38,709 nt of DNA from Chryseobacterium gleum (GTDB taxonomy: Bacteria > Bacteroidota > Bacteroidia > Flavobacteriales_D > Crocinitomicaceae): contig CAMCWF010000022.1 of NCBI GenBank assembly GCA_945882095.1, positions 1 through 38,709 of the forward strand, written 5' to 3'. Both the position numbers and the translations under genes were made by a program. Positions 1 to 8,135 of this stretch are shown in pieces. The notes beneath the pieces are model-generated. The model searched no databases. It had not been told where the DNA came from and worked only from the letters and a program-made list of their open reading frames with translations. Each line of letters starts with the position of its first letter. The first letter of the stretch is position 1.

Positions 1-159
1 TTTATTACGTCTACCCACACTGCGCTTTTAGAAAAAGACATTCGATTAAATCCATCACAATGGATGTGGTCGCACAAACGATGGAAGCGCGAAATCCCTC
101 CAAACTTAGATGACTTGTTTGAGGCACAAAAAATAAAATTCAATAAAAAATATCGATAA
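1..159 (+). CDS. Lipid A biosynthesis acyltransferase, C-terminal fragment
   Basis: This is the last 52 codons of a gene that begins before the window, read in frame 1 and ending at TAA (157-159). The tail carries a run of about ten residues, SQWMWSHKRWK, preceded by LLEKDIRLNP. This is the usual C-terminal end of HtrB/LpxL-type lysophospholipid acyltransferases (compare the 'Y/WxWxHRRWK' end). These enzymes add secondary acyl chains to lipid A at the inner membrane. The HX4D acyltransferase motif would lie upstream and cannot be seen. Only 20 bases separate it from the next gene, so co-transcription is possible. The family call rests on this short tail. Confidence 0.72.
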   Translation, partial: FITSTHTALLEKDIRLNPSQWMWSHKRWKREIPPNLDDLFEAQKIKFNKKYR

Positions 160-179
160 TTTTATACAAAATTTTTTCT

Positions 180-3100
180 ATGAAACTGTTTTCAATTCTA
201 TTCCTTTTTCTCCTCACTTGTGGAATGACATTCGGTCAAAACATGCAAAAACCTTCCGCCTACGAAATACAAACCTTACCCACTTGGGCTAAAATGATGT
301 ACGGCGAACAACCTAACCTTTTTGAGGTTTCGAAACTTTATACTCAATATTTTAACGACCATCCCTTCGAAAAAAATTACCACACCCAATATTTCAAGCG
401 GTGGATTCGAAAAAATCAATACTTGATCAATGATGAAGGGTTTATCGTTGAAAACTCCCCTGCGCACAACGACCAAACGCCTTCAAAACCTACCCCACTT
501 AAATCATCCAATTGGTCAGTGGTTGGCCCCATAACTACCTACGGACAAGGTGGAAGCCAAGGCTCGGATCAAACCAATGTTTATTCAGTCGACCAATGCG
601 CAGGATCTCCATTAACTATGATTTGTGGAACAGAACCGGGGGAAGTTTACAAAAGTTCAGACGGCGGTTTAAATTGGACATGCGTTACCATGTCTTTGAA
701 TTTTCAAAGCGGAGTCACTGCTGTGGAAATCAGTCCCACCAACCCTGGAATCTTCTTTGCTGGAGGAAATGCTGGTATTTTCAGAAGTACTGACGGTGGT
801 GTCACCTGGGTAAATGTACTCCCCAATACAAATTTTGGCGTGAATGAAATCTTGATGATCCCTGGTTTTGAGAACATTGTTTTGGCAGCGACAGACAAAG
901 GATTGTACCGATCCAATAACGGCGGAAGCAATTGGAGTCAAATCTATACAGATGCATGCTTCGACCTAAAATGCAAAGCCAACAACGCTAGTGAAGTGTA
1001 TTTGGTAAAACACAATCCAAACACCGTCATCTGTGAATTCTTAAGCTCTTCAGATGCAGGCGCAAGTTGGACTGTACAATCCAATGGCTGGTACAGCTCT
1101 AACGATCCCGCAAGAAACAATGGTGGGGCTCGCATTGCAGTTACACCCGACAATCCAAATCGAATTTACGTATACCTAATTGGCGAATCCAAACCCAATG
1201 ACTTAGGTTTCATAGGTATTTACAAAAGTGACGACGCAGGACTTTCGTGGGTGAATGCCTATGGATATGATGGAGGACCTTACTCAGCGGCACACCCAAA
1301 CTTAGCCATTGGAACGCCAACATGGCTTTACCATCAGGGATTTTACAATTGCGCCATCCTTGCCAATCCGAACAATGCCAATGAAATTCTAATCGGCGGA
1401 CTCAACATGTACCGATCCATGGACGGCGGTGCCACTTTTACCTCGGTTTCAGGTTATGTAGGTGGTCCTTTGTCTATGCACGTTGACAACCAAGATTTTA
1501 GACAGGTAAATGGTACAACTTGGATAACAACCGATGGGGGAATCTATAAATCCACCGATTTTGTAGCTACCCAGCCTGTTTTTTCGATGTCAGGTGTGCA
1601 TGGAAGCGATTATTGGGGTTTTGGGTCAGGATGGAATGAGGATGTATTGGTAGGTGGATTGTACCACAATGGAAATCTTGCATACCATGAAAATTATGGT
1701 GACGGAAATTTCTTAATGCTTGGAGGTGGAGAAGCCCCTACGGGTTATGTTAATCCGGGCGAAAACAGAAAAACCTATTATTCTGACATTGGAGGAAGAA
1801 CCATACCGCTAACATTAAATGGAACGGTGAATGGCGCGCCCTTTGGCATGGCCCCGAACGAAAGTTACTGGGCAGCGGAATCCAGTGAATTTGAATTTCA
1901 TCCAAATTGTTATTCGATAGGATACATCGGAAAAGACAATTCGCTTTGGAAAACAACAGATGCAGGCGCTTCTTTTAACTTGCTTCATTCCTTCGGAAAC
2001 AGCGCGTCAGATCAAGTTAAATACATTGAAATCGGCAACAACGATCCTAACATCATCTACCTTAACCAACAACCTTCAGGAGGAAACCTAGGGATTTTAT
2101 GGAAATCCATCGATGGTGGCCAAACGTGGAACTCACTTCCCATCCCTCCTGGAAACAGTCGAAGAATGCTGCTGACCTTGGACCCTCAAAACGACCAACA
2201 TATTTACATCGCCTATCCAAGTGGAGGAAATGGAAATAAAACATTTGAATCCACCAACGGTGGAGCTTCGTTCTTAAACATTACAAACAATGCGCTTAAC
2301 AACCAAAGCGTTCAAAGCATCGCCCACATCGCGGGGACAAATGGCGGGATTTATTGTGCAACAGAGAACGCCGTCTACTATCGAAATGCAACAACACCCT
2401 GGGCAATCGACAATGCAGGTTTACCACAATTTATCAGTGGTAACATACTAAAACCTTTTTACCGTGACCATAAAATTCGCTTGGCGAGCTACGGGAAAGG
2501 AATATGGGAAAGCGCGATGAATGAAATCCCAAGTCAACCGATTTGCAGGATCAATGTTAACCAATTAGAGCAGACCTTTGTTTGTGCCATAGACTCCTTT
2601 TATTTCGAGGACCATTCTTTCTTTAACCATGCCAATGGCTCATGGAGTTGGACCTTTCCTACGGGAAGTCCGTCCACTTCAAATCAAAGAAACCCTGCCG
2701 TATTTTTCAACCAAGGAGGGGGACATCTTGCTGTTTTGCAGATTACAGATCAGTTTGGCAATACCGACACAGACAGTTTAATGGTTTATGTCAACCAATT
2801 TGCCTTGCCAGGAATCATTCAAGAAGATTTTGAATCTACCTTTTTACCCAATGGTTGGAGCATTGCAAACCAAGACAACGGGGGGACATGGACTTTATCC
2901 TCGAGTGTAGGTGGATATTCTACTTCGTCTAAATCAGCAAAATTCGACAACTTTGGGATTGATTCACAGGGGTCATTTGACGATTTAATTTTTAACATCA
3001 ACGGAAACCAATTGACAAACCAACCCCTACTTACTTTTGATGTTGCTTATGCACGTTGGGGCAGTGGCTACTCGGACTCCTTGTTTATCGGCGTTTCAAC

Positions 3101-3581
3101 GGATTGTGGAGCCACCTATCAATATGTTTATTACGAAGGAGGGGTAACCCTTGCAACAGCACCGGACAATCAAGAGGCATTCATCCCTAACGCAACACAA
3201 TGGCGCACAGATACAGTAAACCTATCCGCCTTCGCGGGAAACCCAAATGTACAAGTAGCTTTTAGAAACAAGGGTGCTTTTGGAAACAATTTGTACGTAG
3301 ACAACATCAACATTGGAAGCAACGTAGGAATTCAGGAGGTGGAATCAGCAAGCATGCCCAACGTTTATCCCAATCCACTGCGTCCAGGCGGATTGCTTCA
3401 GGTATCGAATATTCCGGAATCAAAGCTTACTTTGTTTGATGGAAATGGAAAACGGGTTTGGAGTGACCAGGGTGTTGAAACCTACATTGGAACGCTACCT
3501 ACCTCCCTTTCAAATGGCTGGTATCTGTTACAAATCCAAGGGGAGAAAACCATTTGGAATTACAAGGTTATTGTGAATTAA
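180..3581 (+). CDS. Secreted Asp-box (BNR)/PKD protein with T9SS type A sorting signal
   Basis: This 1133-residue protein starts with a Sec signal peptide (residues 1-20, ending TFGQ). At least nine Asp-box motifs of the S-x-D-x-G-x-[TS]-[WF] type lie between about residues 159 and 700, for example SSDGGLNWT at 159-167, and suggest one or two seven-bladed beta-propellers. A PKD-like domain follows at about 800-880. A 'choice-of-anchor J'/MAM-like jelly roll with FESTFLPNGWS lies at about 885-1045. The C-terminal 75 residues begin VYPNP and end WNYKVIVN, a classic type A T9SS sorting domain. The protein is therefore likely exported across the outer membrane and anchored or released. No sialidase or other catalytic residues are evident, so I infer a binding or structural role. 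The ATG at 180 is fixed by the signal peptide. Confidence 0.88.
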   Translation: MKLFSILFLFLLTCGMTFGQNMQKPSAYEIQTLPTWAKMMYGEQPNLFEVSKLYTQYFNDHPFEKNYHTQYFKRWIRKNQYLINDEGFIVENSPAHNDQTPSKPTPLKSSNWSVVGPITTYGQGGSQGSDQTNVYSVDQCAGSPLTMICGTEPGEVYKSSDGGLNWTCVTMSLNFQSGVTAVEISPTNPGIFFAGGNAGIFRSTDGGVTWVNVLPNTNFGVNEILMIPGFENIVLAATDKGLYRSNNGGSNWSQIYTDACFDLKCKANNASEVYLVKHNPNTVICEFLSSSDAGASWTVQSNGWYSSNDPARNNGGARIAVTPDNPNRIYVYLIGESKPNDLGFIGIYKSDDAGLSWVNAYGYDGGPYSAAHPNLAIGTPTWLYHQGFYNCAILANPNNANEILIGGLNMYRSMDGGATFTSVSGYVGGPLSMHVDNQDFRQVNGTTWITTDGGIYKSTDFVATQPVFSMSGVHGSDYWGFGSGWNEDVLVGGLYHNGNLAYHENYGDGNFLMLGGGEAPTGYVNPGENRKTYYSDIGGRTIPLTLNGTVNGAPFGMAPNESYWAAESSEFEFHPNCYSIGYIGKDNSLWKTTDAGASFNLLHSFGNSASDQVKYIEIGNNDPNIIYLNQQPSGGNLGILWKSIDGGQTWNSLPIPPGNSRRMLLTLDPQNDQHIYIAYPSGGNGNKTFESTNGGASFLNITNNALNNQSVQSIAHIAGTNGGIYCATENAVYYRNATTPWAIDNAGLPQFISGNILKPFYRDHKIRLASYGKGIWESAMNEIPSQPICRINVNQLEQTFVCAIDSFYFEDHSFFNHANGSWSWTFPTGSPSTSNQRNPAVFFNQGGGHLAVLQITDQFGNTDTDSLMVYVNQFALPGIIQEDFESTFLPNGWSIANQDNGGTWTLSSSVGGYSTSSKSAKFDNFGIDSQGSFDDLIFNINGNQLTNQPLLTFDVAYARWGSGYSDSLFIGVSTDCGATYQYVYYEGGVTLATAPDNQEAFIPNATQWRTDTVNLSAFAGNPNVQVAFRNKGAFGNNLYVDNINIGSNVGIQEVESASMPNVYPNPLRPGGLLQVSNIPESKLTLFDGNGKRVWSDQGVETYIGTLPTSLSNGWYLLQIQGEKTIWNYKVIVN

Positions 3582-3584
3582 TGT

Positions 3585-4976
3585 TTACTTTCCTTTTGCT
3601 TTGAGGACAATCGCCACGGTATAGAAAAGAATTTTAAGGTCCAATGCGATGCTACGGTTGTTAAGGTAGAGTAAATCGTACTTCATTCGATCGAGCATTT
3701 GCTCTACGTTTTCAGCATAACCGTATTTCACTTGGCCCCAAGAAGTAATCCCGGGACGTACGGTGTTTAGCAGCAGATATTGGGGTTCTACGGCTATGAT
3801 CTGGTCAATGTAATACTGTCGTTCCGGCCTTGGCCCTACCAAAGACATATGCCCTAAGATGACATTGATGAATTGTGGAAATTCATCCAAACGGGTTTTT
3901 CGCATGAACCTACCTACTTTCGTAATTCTGGGATCATTCGAAGAGGAAAGTTGCGGTCCATTTGCTTCGGAATTCACATACATGGTACGAAACTTAATGA
4001 TTTGAAAAGGGCGATTGTTCATTCCAATCCTTTCTTGTAGAAAAAAGATGGGACCTTGAGAAGTCACTTTCACCATAATGGCTGAAATGAGGTAGACAGG
4101 AAGCAGAAAGAAAATGGCCACTAGGCTTAAGGAAATATCTATAAACCGTTTCAAGGCATGTTGCCACAACGGCATTTCATCTCGGTTAAAAGCTATGAGT
4201 AAGGTACCATAAATATTGGTCATTTTCAACGCACCCGTTAGCAATTCATAGGTATCAGGAAGCACTTTCAAAATGATTTTAGCATTGTAAATCCGAGAAA
4301 TAATTTTTTGAAGGCGGTCGTGGTCGGTACTTTCTATGGCAATGACAATTTCTTCAACGGGATTGTTCCTCAAAACTTCTTCGAGGTCTCTGACATGCCC
4401 GAAGTAAGGAACCTCTCCGTCCAGTAGCCTATCGTTGCCATTCACATTGACATAGCCAAGTATGTGATTTACGTTGTTTTTTTGCGCTCGAATTTCTTTG
4501 ACAATCTTTATCGCTTTTTCACTTCCCCCGATGATTATGGTCGTAAAACCATTGCCAGGTTTTCGAAGTTGTGAAATCATAAGGGTTACAAAAACGATTC
4601 TTGAGGATAGGCTTAAAAACAATTGTAATAGGAAAAGGATGGAAAAGGAGATGTAATAATCACGATAGGATAAGACGAAATCATCTAACAGTAAAACAAA
4701 AAACAAGAGCAAGCTGCCAATGGCTGAAGCCCAAAAAGTCAATTGCGCAATCTTCAAACGGTAGAGGCGCTTAACCTCCAAATAGGTCCCTTGCAAATAA
4801 TAAAACAACACAAAACACAAGGGAACAATCGTAATTCCTAAATAGAACTTATCGGTTGCAATGAAGGGTTTGTGTTCTACCCAAGCGGCGCGAAAATAGT
4901 AAAACAAGAACCATGAAATTGTAGCAAATGCCCAATCAATTACAACCAACCACCCAACCCATGTAGCTTTTTTCAT
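3585..4976 (-). CDS. Undecaprenyl-phosphate glycosylphosphotransferase, WcaJ-type
   Basis: This protein of 463 residues has the three-part build of polyisoprenyl-phosphate hexose-1-phosphate transferases. About four membrane helices lie in residues 8-135. A cytosolic CoA-binding/Rossmann-like domain with IIIGGSEKA lies at about 143-240. The C-terminal bacterial sugar transferase domain (about 274-460) opens with a hydrophobic re-entrant helix after KRFIDISLSL. The catalytic core is visible: KFRTM (328-332), the Asp-Glu pair in TRLDEFPQ (D364/E365) and GPRPE (381-385). Such enzymes load the first sugar phosphate onto undecaprenyl phosphate to begin exopolysaccharide or O-antigen synthesis. It overlaps the upstream lipoprotein gene by 4 bases (ATGA), implying coupled translation. 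The sugar specificity cannot be read from the sequence. Confidence 0.92.
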   Translation of the reverse strand: MKKATWVGWLVVIDWAFATISWFLFYYFRAAWVEHKPFIATDKFYLGITIVPLCFVLFYYLQGTYLEVKRLYRLKIAQLTFWASAIGSLLLFFVLLLDDFVLSYRDYYISFSILFLLQLFLSLSSRIVFVTLMISQLRKPGNGFTTIIIGGSEKAIKIVKEIRAQKNNVNHILGYVNVNGNDRLLDGEVPYFGHVRDLEEVLRNNPVEEIVIAIESTDHDRLQKIISRIYNAKIILKVLPDTYELLTGALKMTNIYGTLLIAFNRDEMPLWQHALKRFIDISLSLVAIFFLLPVYLISAIMVKVTSQGPIFFLQERIGMNNRPFQIIKFRTMYVNSEANGPQLSSSNDPRITKVGRFMRKTRLDEFPQFINVILGHMSLVGPRPERQYYIDQIIAVEPQYLLLNTVRPGITSWGQVKYGYAENVEQMLDRMKYDLLYLNNRSIALDLKILFYTVAIVLKAKGK

Positions 4977-5851
4977 TGAAAATAAACCACTTTAATGTTA
5001 TCCATACGAATTTCTGTGGCGGGTGCACCCGTAGTCAACCAAGCCTCAAAACTGTGGTCAAAATATGCATTTACATCCGATACCCCGATTAATTCCCGTA
5101 GATTGATGTACATTTTTTTCCATTTCACTTTTGACGGGTCTTGTTTGTTGAGCTGAATGTTTACATTCCTCACAATGCCTGAAGGCGCAATGGCTATCAA
5201 ACCAGTGGTTACTGAAATGGTATTGTAATAATCAATTTCCAAATAAACTTCTTTGCCTTTAGGTAGAAATGAATTAAAAGTGGTGTAGGCTACCCAATTT
5301 GAATCGGTACTGTTCAATCCCACTCGGGCATAGGCATTCCCATTAAACGATTGAAGATCAACATTATCCAAGGTAAAATTGGCACTTGAAGTATTTGGAT
5401 CATTTTCCAATTTTATGTTTGCCCCTTCAAAATCTTCAATGATAAACTGTGCATTGTCAACGTAGTGGGTGGTTGGGGAAACCGTAAGTGTTTCATTTTG
5501 AACCAGGGTAGCATTCATAGAAAACACACTACAGAAGGGATAGATTGTTTTTGTGGCGGAAATTCCATTGATTTTGACGGCGGGATATACTTTGATGTTT
5601 ACAGAGCCCGATTTAAGCACGGGAATTTTCACTGGCAACTCAAACACACCCATGCATTCATCATTTACATATACCCATGCATCGCTGAAATTCTGCGTCA
5701 ACTCGCCTTCTGCCCCACTGAGGTTTATGTTGGATTGAAGACTCCATTGGTTCACCAAAATCCATGAAGGATCCGGATTGTTTTTCACACAGCCCGACAG
5801 CACCAAAAGAGAAGAAAATAGGAAGGTAAAAACGTAGTTTTTAAATTTCAT
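4973..5851 (-). CDS. Predicted outer-membrane lipoprotein with PEGA-like region
   Basis: This protein of 292 residues starts with a lipoprotein signal whose lipobox is LSGC (cysteine near residue 21). Residues about 55-115 resemble a PEGA-like beta domain (DAWVYVNDECMGVFELPVKI). The rest is predicted beta-rich and jelly-roll-like, ending EIRMDNIKVVYF, as in carbohydrate-binding modules. There are no catalytic motifs that I recognise. Its stop overlaps the start of the WcaJ-type transferase by 4 bases, so the two products are probably made together. I infer a link to export or surface display of the glycan, but no function is established by the sequence. The upstream gap to the Gfo/Idh gene is 37 bases. 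Confidence 0.72.
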   Translation of the reverse strand: MKFKNYVFTFLFSSLLVLSGCVKNNPDPSWILVNQWSLQSNINLSGAEGELTQNFSDAWVYVNDECMGVFELPVKIPVLKSGSVNIKVYPAVKINGISATKTIYPFCSVFSMNATLVQNETLTVSPTTHYVDNAQFIIEDFEGANIKLENDPNTSSANFTLDNVDLQSFNGNAYARVGLNSTDSNWVAYTTFNSFLPKGKEVYLEIDYYNTISVTTGLIAIAPSGIVRNVNIQLNKQDPSKVKWKKMYINLRELIGVSDVNAYFDHSFEAWLTTGAPATEIRMDNIKVVYFQ

Positions 5852-5888
5852 GGCAACGAAAACGTTTGGAAGGTAAAGTTAGTATGTA

Positions 5889-6857
5889 TTAGGTTAATTT
5901 ATCCATTATTTTGTAAGCCACATCGAGCGCAAGGTGCCCTGCTGCAAAATCCACTGAAACGGTTTTACCCTTTTCAATGGCTTCTGCAAATTCTTTCAAT
6001 TCTTCTTCAATCGCATTGGTTGGATAAATCTTTGGGTTTTCGATGCTCAGTTTTTTTGATTGTTTTCCTTCGCCTAAATCCAATACAAAATCATACGGAT
6101 CAGGCACGCCCGAGAGTTCTTCCAAACGCACCACTTCGATGGATTTGTTTAGAAAATCTACCCCAACGTAGGCATCTTTTTGAAAAAAACGGGATTTTCG
6201 CATGTTTTTCATGGAAATTCTGCTGGCCGTTAGGTTGGCAACGGTACCATTTTCAAACGCCAACCTTGCATTGGTGATGTCATGGCCATTGCTGACAACG
6301 GCAACGCCAGAGGCATTGATTGTTTTTAAGGGAGATTTCACTACGTGAAGAATGATGTCAATGTCATGAATCATCAGGTCAAGTACCACAGGTACATCTG
6401 TACCCCGAGGATTAAACTGCGCCAGCCGATGGGTTTCAATGAATGCAGGCGCAAGTAAATAGGGAGCCGCTGCAACAAAGGCAGGATTAAAGCGCTCCAC
6501 ATGTCCAACTTGGTTCACAAGCGACTTCGATTGTAAAAGGTCAAGCAGTTTTGAACTTTCTGAAAGTGTTTCGGTAATGGGTTTTTCGATAAAGACATGT
6601 TTGCCTGCGTCGATTGCTTTCACAGCCAGTTCGAAGTGATGTAAAGTAGGGGTTACGATGTCAATGGCTACTGATTTTTCAATCAATGTGTCTGCCGAAG
6701 AAAATCCCATCACACCATACTCGCTGGCCACTTGCGCACATACTTCTGGGCTGGCATCAAACACACCAACAATGTCAAAATACTGAGGCAGGCCTTTGAG
6801 GATTCGAAGGTGAATTTTGCCAAGATGCCCAAGTCCGATTAATCCAATTTTTACCAT
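5889..6857 (-). CDS. Gfo/Idh/MocA family NAD(P)-dependent oxidoreductase
   Basis: This protein of 322 residues has an N-terminal Rossmann fold with GLIGLGHLGKIHLR (about 5-18), the family EKPIT motif (about 95-99) and a C-terminal alpha/beta substrate domain. The segment GHVERFNPAF is typical of members annotated as UDP-GlcNAc 3-dehydrogenase (GnnA). The partner aminotransferase (GnnB) is not in the window, so I keep the call at family level. HDIDIIL fits the usual catalytic His-Asp region of the family. It lies between the ribosomal operon terminator and the lipoprotein-WcaJ pair on the same strand. A role in making an envelope sugar is therefore plausible but inferred. Confidence 0.85.
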   Translation of the reverse strand: MVKIGLIGLGHLGKIHLRILKGLPQYFDIVGVFDASPEVCAQVASEYGVMGFSSADTLIEKSVAIDIVTPTLHHFELAVKAIDAGKHVFIEKPITETLSESSKLLDLLQSKSLVNQVGHVERFNPAFVAAAPYLLAPAFIETHRLAQFNPRGTDVPVVLDLMIHDIDIILHVVKSPLKTINASGVAVVSNGHDITNARLAFENGTVANLTASRISMKNMRKSRFFQKDAYVGVDFLNKSIEVVRLEELSGVPDPYDFVLDLGEGKQSKKLSIENPKIYPTNAIEEELKEFAEAIEKGKTVSVDFAAGHLALDVAYKIMDKLT

Positions 6858-6871
6858 GGTATAAAAGTAAA

Positions 6872-6899
6872 AAAAGCCACTAGAAATCTAATGGCTTTT
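6872..6899 (-). terminator. Rho-independent terminator after rplT
   Basis: On the minus strand a 13-base arm (AAAAGCCATTAGA) pairs with TCTAGTGGCTTTT across a 2-base loop. The only non-Watson-Crick position is a possible G-U pair. A run of T follows (6871 downwards). It lies 22 bases after the rplT stop and only 15 bases before the start of the next gene on the same strand. On the plus strand the same hairpin is followed by CGCTAAT and would not end with a T-run, so it acts in the minus direction. Confidence 0.8.
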
Positions 6900-6920
6900 C
6901 GCTAATAGTTAAATACGAAC

Positions 6921-7268
6921 TTAAGGTTTTACTTTATCTACAACCGCTTTAAAGGCTTCTGGATGATTCATCGCAAGATCTGCCAATACTTTACGATTCA
7001 GAGCGATGTCATGCTTGTGAACAAGTCCCATAAACTGAGAATAGCTCATGCCATGCAATCTAGCACCTGCGTTGATACGTGTAATCCAAAGGGATCGATA
7101 ATTTCTTTTCTTTTGTTTACGACCTGAGTATGCATATAACAACCCTTTTTCAATGGCATTTTTTGCAACGGTCCAAACATTTTTTCTACGGCCATAATAG
7201 CCTTTTGCTAACTTCATCAAGTTTTTCCTTCTGGCTCTTGATGCTACGTGATTTACTGATCTAGGCAT
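6921..7268 (-). CDS. rplT: 50S ribosomal protein L20
   Basis: The product is 115 residues, the normal size. It begins [16 protein letters not shown] and has the highly basic N-terminal helix, then the conserved GYYGRRKN and [13 protein letters not shown] segments of bL20. L20 binds 23S rRNA early in assembly of the large subunit. In several bacteria it also represses its own operon by binding an mRNA structure. It is the last gene of thrS-infC-rpmI-rplT and is followed by a strong terminator. The 86-base gap to rpmI contains a possible regulatory hairpin (see separate entry). Confidence 0.97.
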   Translation of the reverse strand: MPRSVNHVASRARRKNLMKLAKGYYGRRKNVWTVAKNAIEKGLLYAYSGRKQKKRNYRSLWITRINAGARLHGMSYSQFMGLVHKHDIALNRKVLADLAMNHPEAFKAVVDKVKP

Positions 7269-7286
7269 AATTTACATTTTTTGACA

Positions 7287-7324
7287 CACAGAGCCACGAT
7301 GTTTCAGTGGTCTTAGGTTCTGTG
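7287..7324 (-). promoter_or_regulatory. Candidate RNA hairpin between rpmI and rplT
   Basis: On the transcribed (minus) strand CACAGA pairs with TCTGTG (outer stem 7319-7324 with 7287-7292), enclosing an inner stem CCAC/GTGG (7307-7310 with 7294-7297) and a 9-base loop. An asymmetric internal loop separates the two stems on the 5' side, and one unpaired C lies on the other. It starts 30 bases after rpmI and ends 18 bases before the rplT start. A role as an L20-binding control site, by analogy with L20 autoregulation elsewhere, is inference. It could also be a processing site. Confidence 0.35.
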
Positions 7325-7354
7325 GATCGGGTTAAAAATTTTATAAACCGACTA

Positions 7355-7552
7355 CTACTTCATGCACAATTGCAACTTAATGTTTGACATGTCTGATTCA
7401 TGAACCAGACCTGCATGTGTTAAATTGCGTTTACGCTTGGTAGCCATTTTTGTAAGAATGTGGCTTTTGAACGCATGTTTACGTTTAATTTTTCCACTTC
7501 CAGTGATGGTGAATCTCTTCTTCGCACTGGATTTTGTTTTCATTTTTGGCAT
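7355..7552 (-). CDS. rpmI: 50S ribosomal protein L35
   Basis: This is a 65-residue, strongly basic protein with the bL35 opening [14 protein letters not shown] and the conserved [16 protein letters not shown] and KRKRNL segments. The C-terminal end (about [11 protein letters not shown]) is somewhat divergent, as is common. It lies 32 bases after infC and before rplT in the usual order. Confidence 0.96.
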   Translation of the reverse strand: MPKMKTKSSAKKRFTITGSGKIKRKHAFKSHILTKMATKRKRNLTHAGLVHESDMSNIKLQLCMK

Positions 7553-7584
7553 TTCTATCTATTTTAAGTTAACTATTAGCTTCT

Positions 7585-8130
7585 TTATTTCTTTTTCGCA
7601 TTGATCATAAGGATCATTTTCTTTCCTTCCAACTTAGGCAATTGTTCTACAACCCCTACATCGGCGAGTTCTTGAGCAAATTTCAACAAGAGGATTTCTC
7701 CCCTGTCTTTAAAAACAATCGTTCTTCCTCTAAAAAAAACGTATGCTTTTACCTTGCTACCTTCCTCTAAAAACTTCCTGGCATGGGCCAGTTTAAAATT
7801 AAAATCGTGGTCGTCTGTATTCGGACCAAAACGTATCTCTTTAACGACGATTTTACTTTGTTTCGCCTTTAATTCTTTTTGCTTTCTTTTTTGGTTGTAT
7901 AAGAACTTTCTGTAGTCCAAAATTTTACAGACCGGAATTTTTGCATTTGGAGAAATTTCCACCAAATCCAACTCCTGCTGTTCAGCCATGAGCAAAGCTT
8001 TCGAAACTGACATTACCACTGGCTCCTCCCCTTCTAAAATCAATCGAATTTCTGTGGCTATGATTTTATCATTAATTCGATGTAATGCTACTTCTTCTTT
8101 CCTAGGTTGATGTCTTGGGTTTCTTCTCAT
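7585..8130 (-). CDS. infC: Translation initiation factor IF-3
   Basis: This protein of 181 residues matches IF-3 throughout. It has the N-terminal domain with HRINDKI and the [20 protein letters not shown] region. A lysine-rich linker ([20 protein letters not shown]) follows, then the C-terminal RNA-binding domain with [21 protein letters not shown] and an EGKKMILM end. It binds the 30S subunit and checks start-codon pairing. The start is an ordinary ATG, 5 bases after the thrS stop, so the AUU-start autoregulation known from E. coli is not seen. There is no Shine-Dalgarno sequence; the leader is A/T-rich. Confidence 0.96.
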   Translation of the reverse strand: MRRNPRHQPRKEEVALHRINDKIIATEIRLILEGEEPVVMSVSKALLMAEQQELDLVEISPNAKIPVCKILDYRKFLYNQKRKQKELKAKQSKIVVKEIRFGPNTDDHDFNFKLAHARKFLEEGSKVKAYVFFRGRTIVFKDRGEILLLKFAQELADVGVVEQLPKLEGKKMILMINAKKK

Positions 8131-8135
8131 TCAAT

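Noticed and set aside
5889..6857. Firm call of the oxidoreductase as UDP-GlcNAc 3-dehydrogenase (GnnA)
   Set aside because: GHVERFNPA is suggestive, but no GnnB aminotransferase partner or LpxA neighbour is present in the window.
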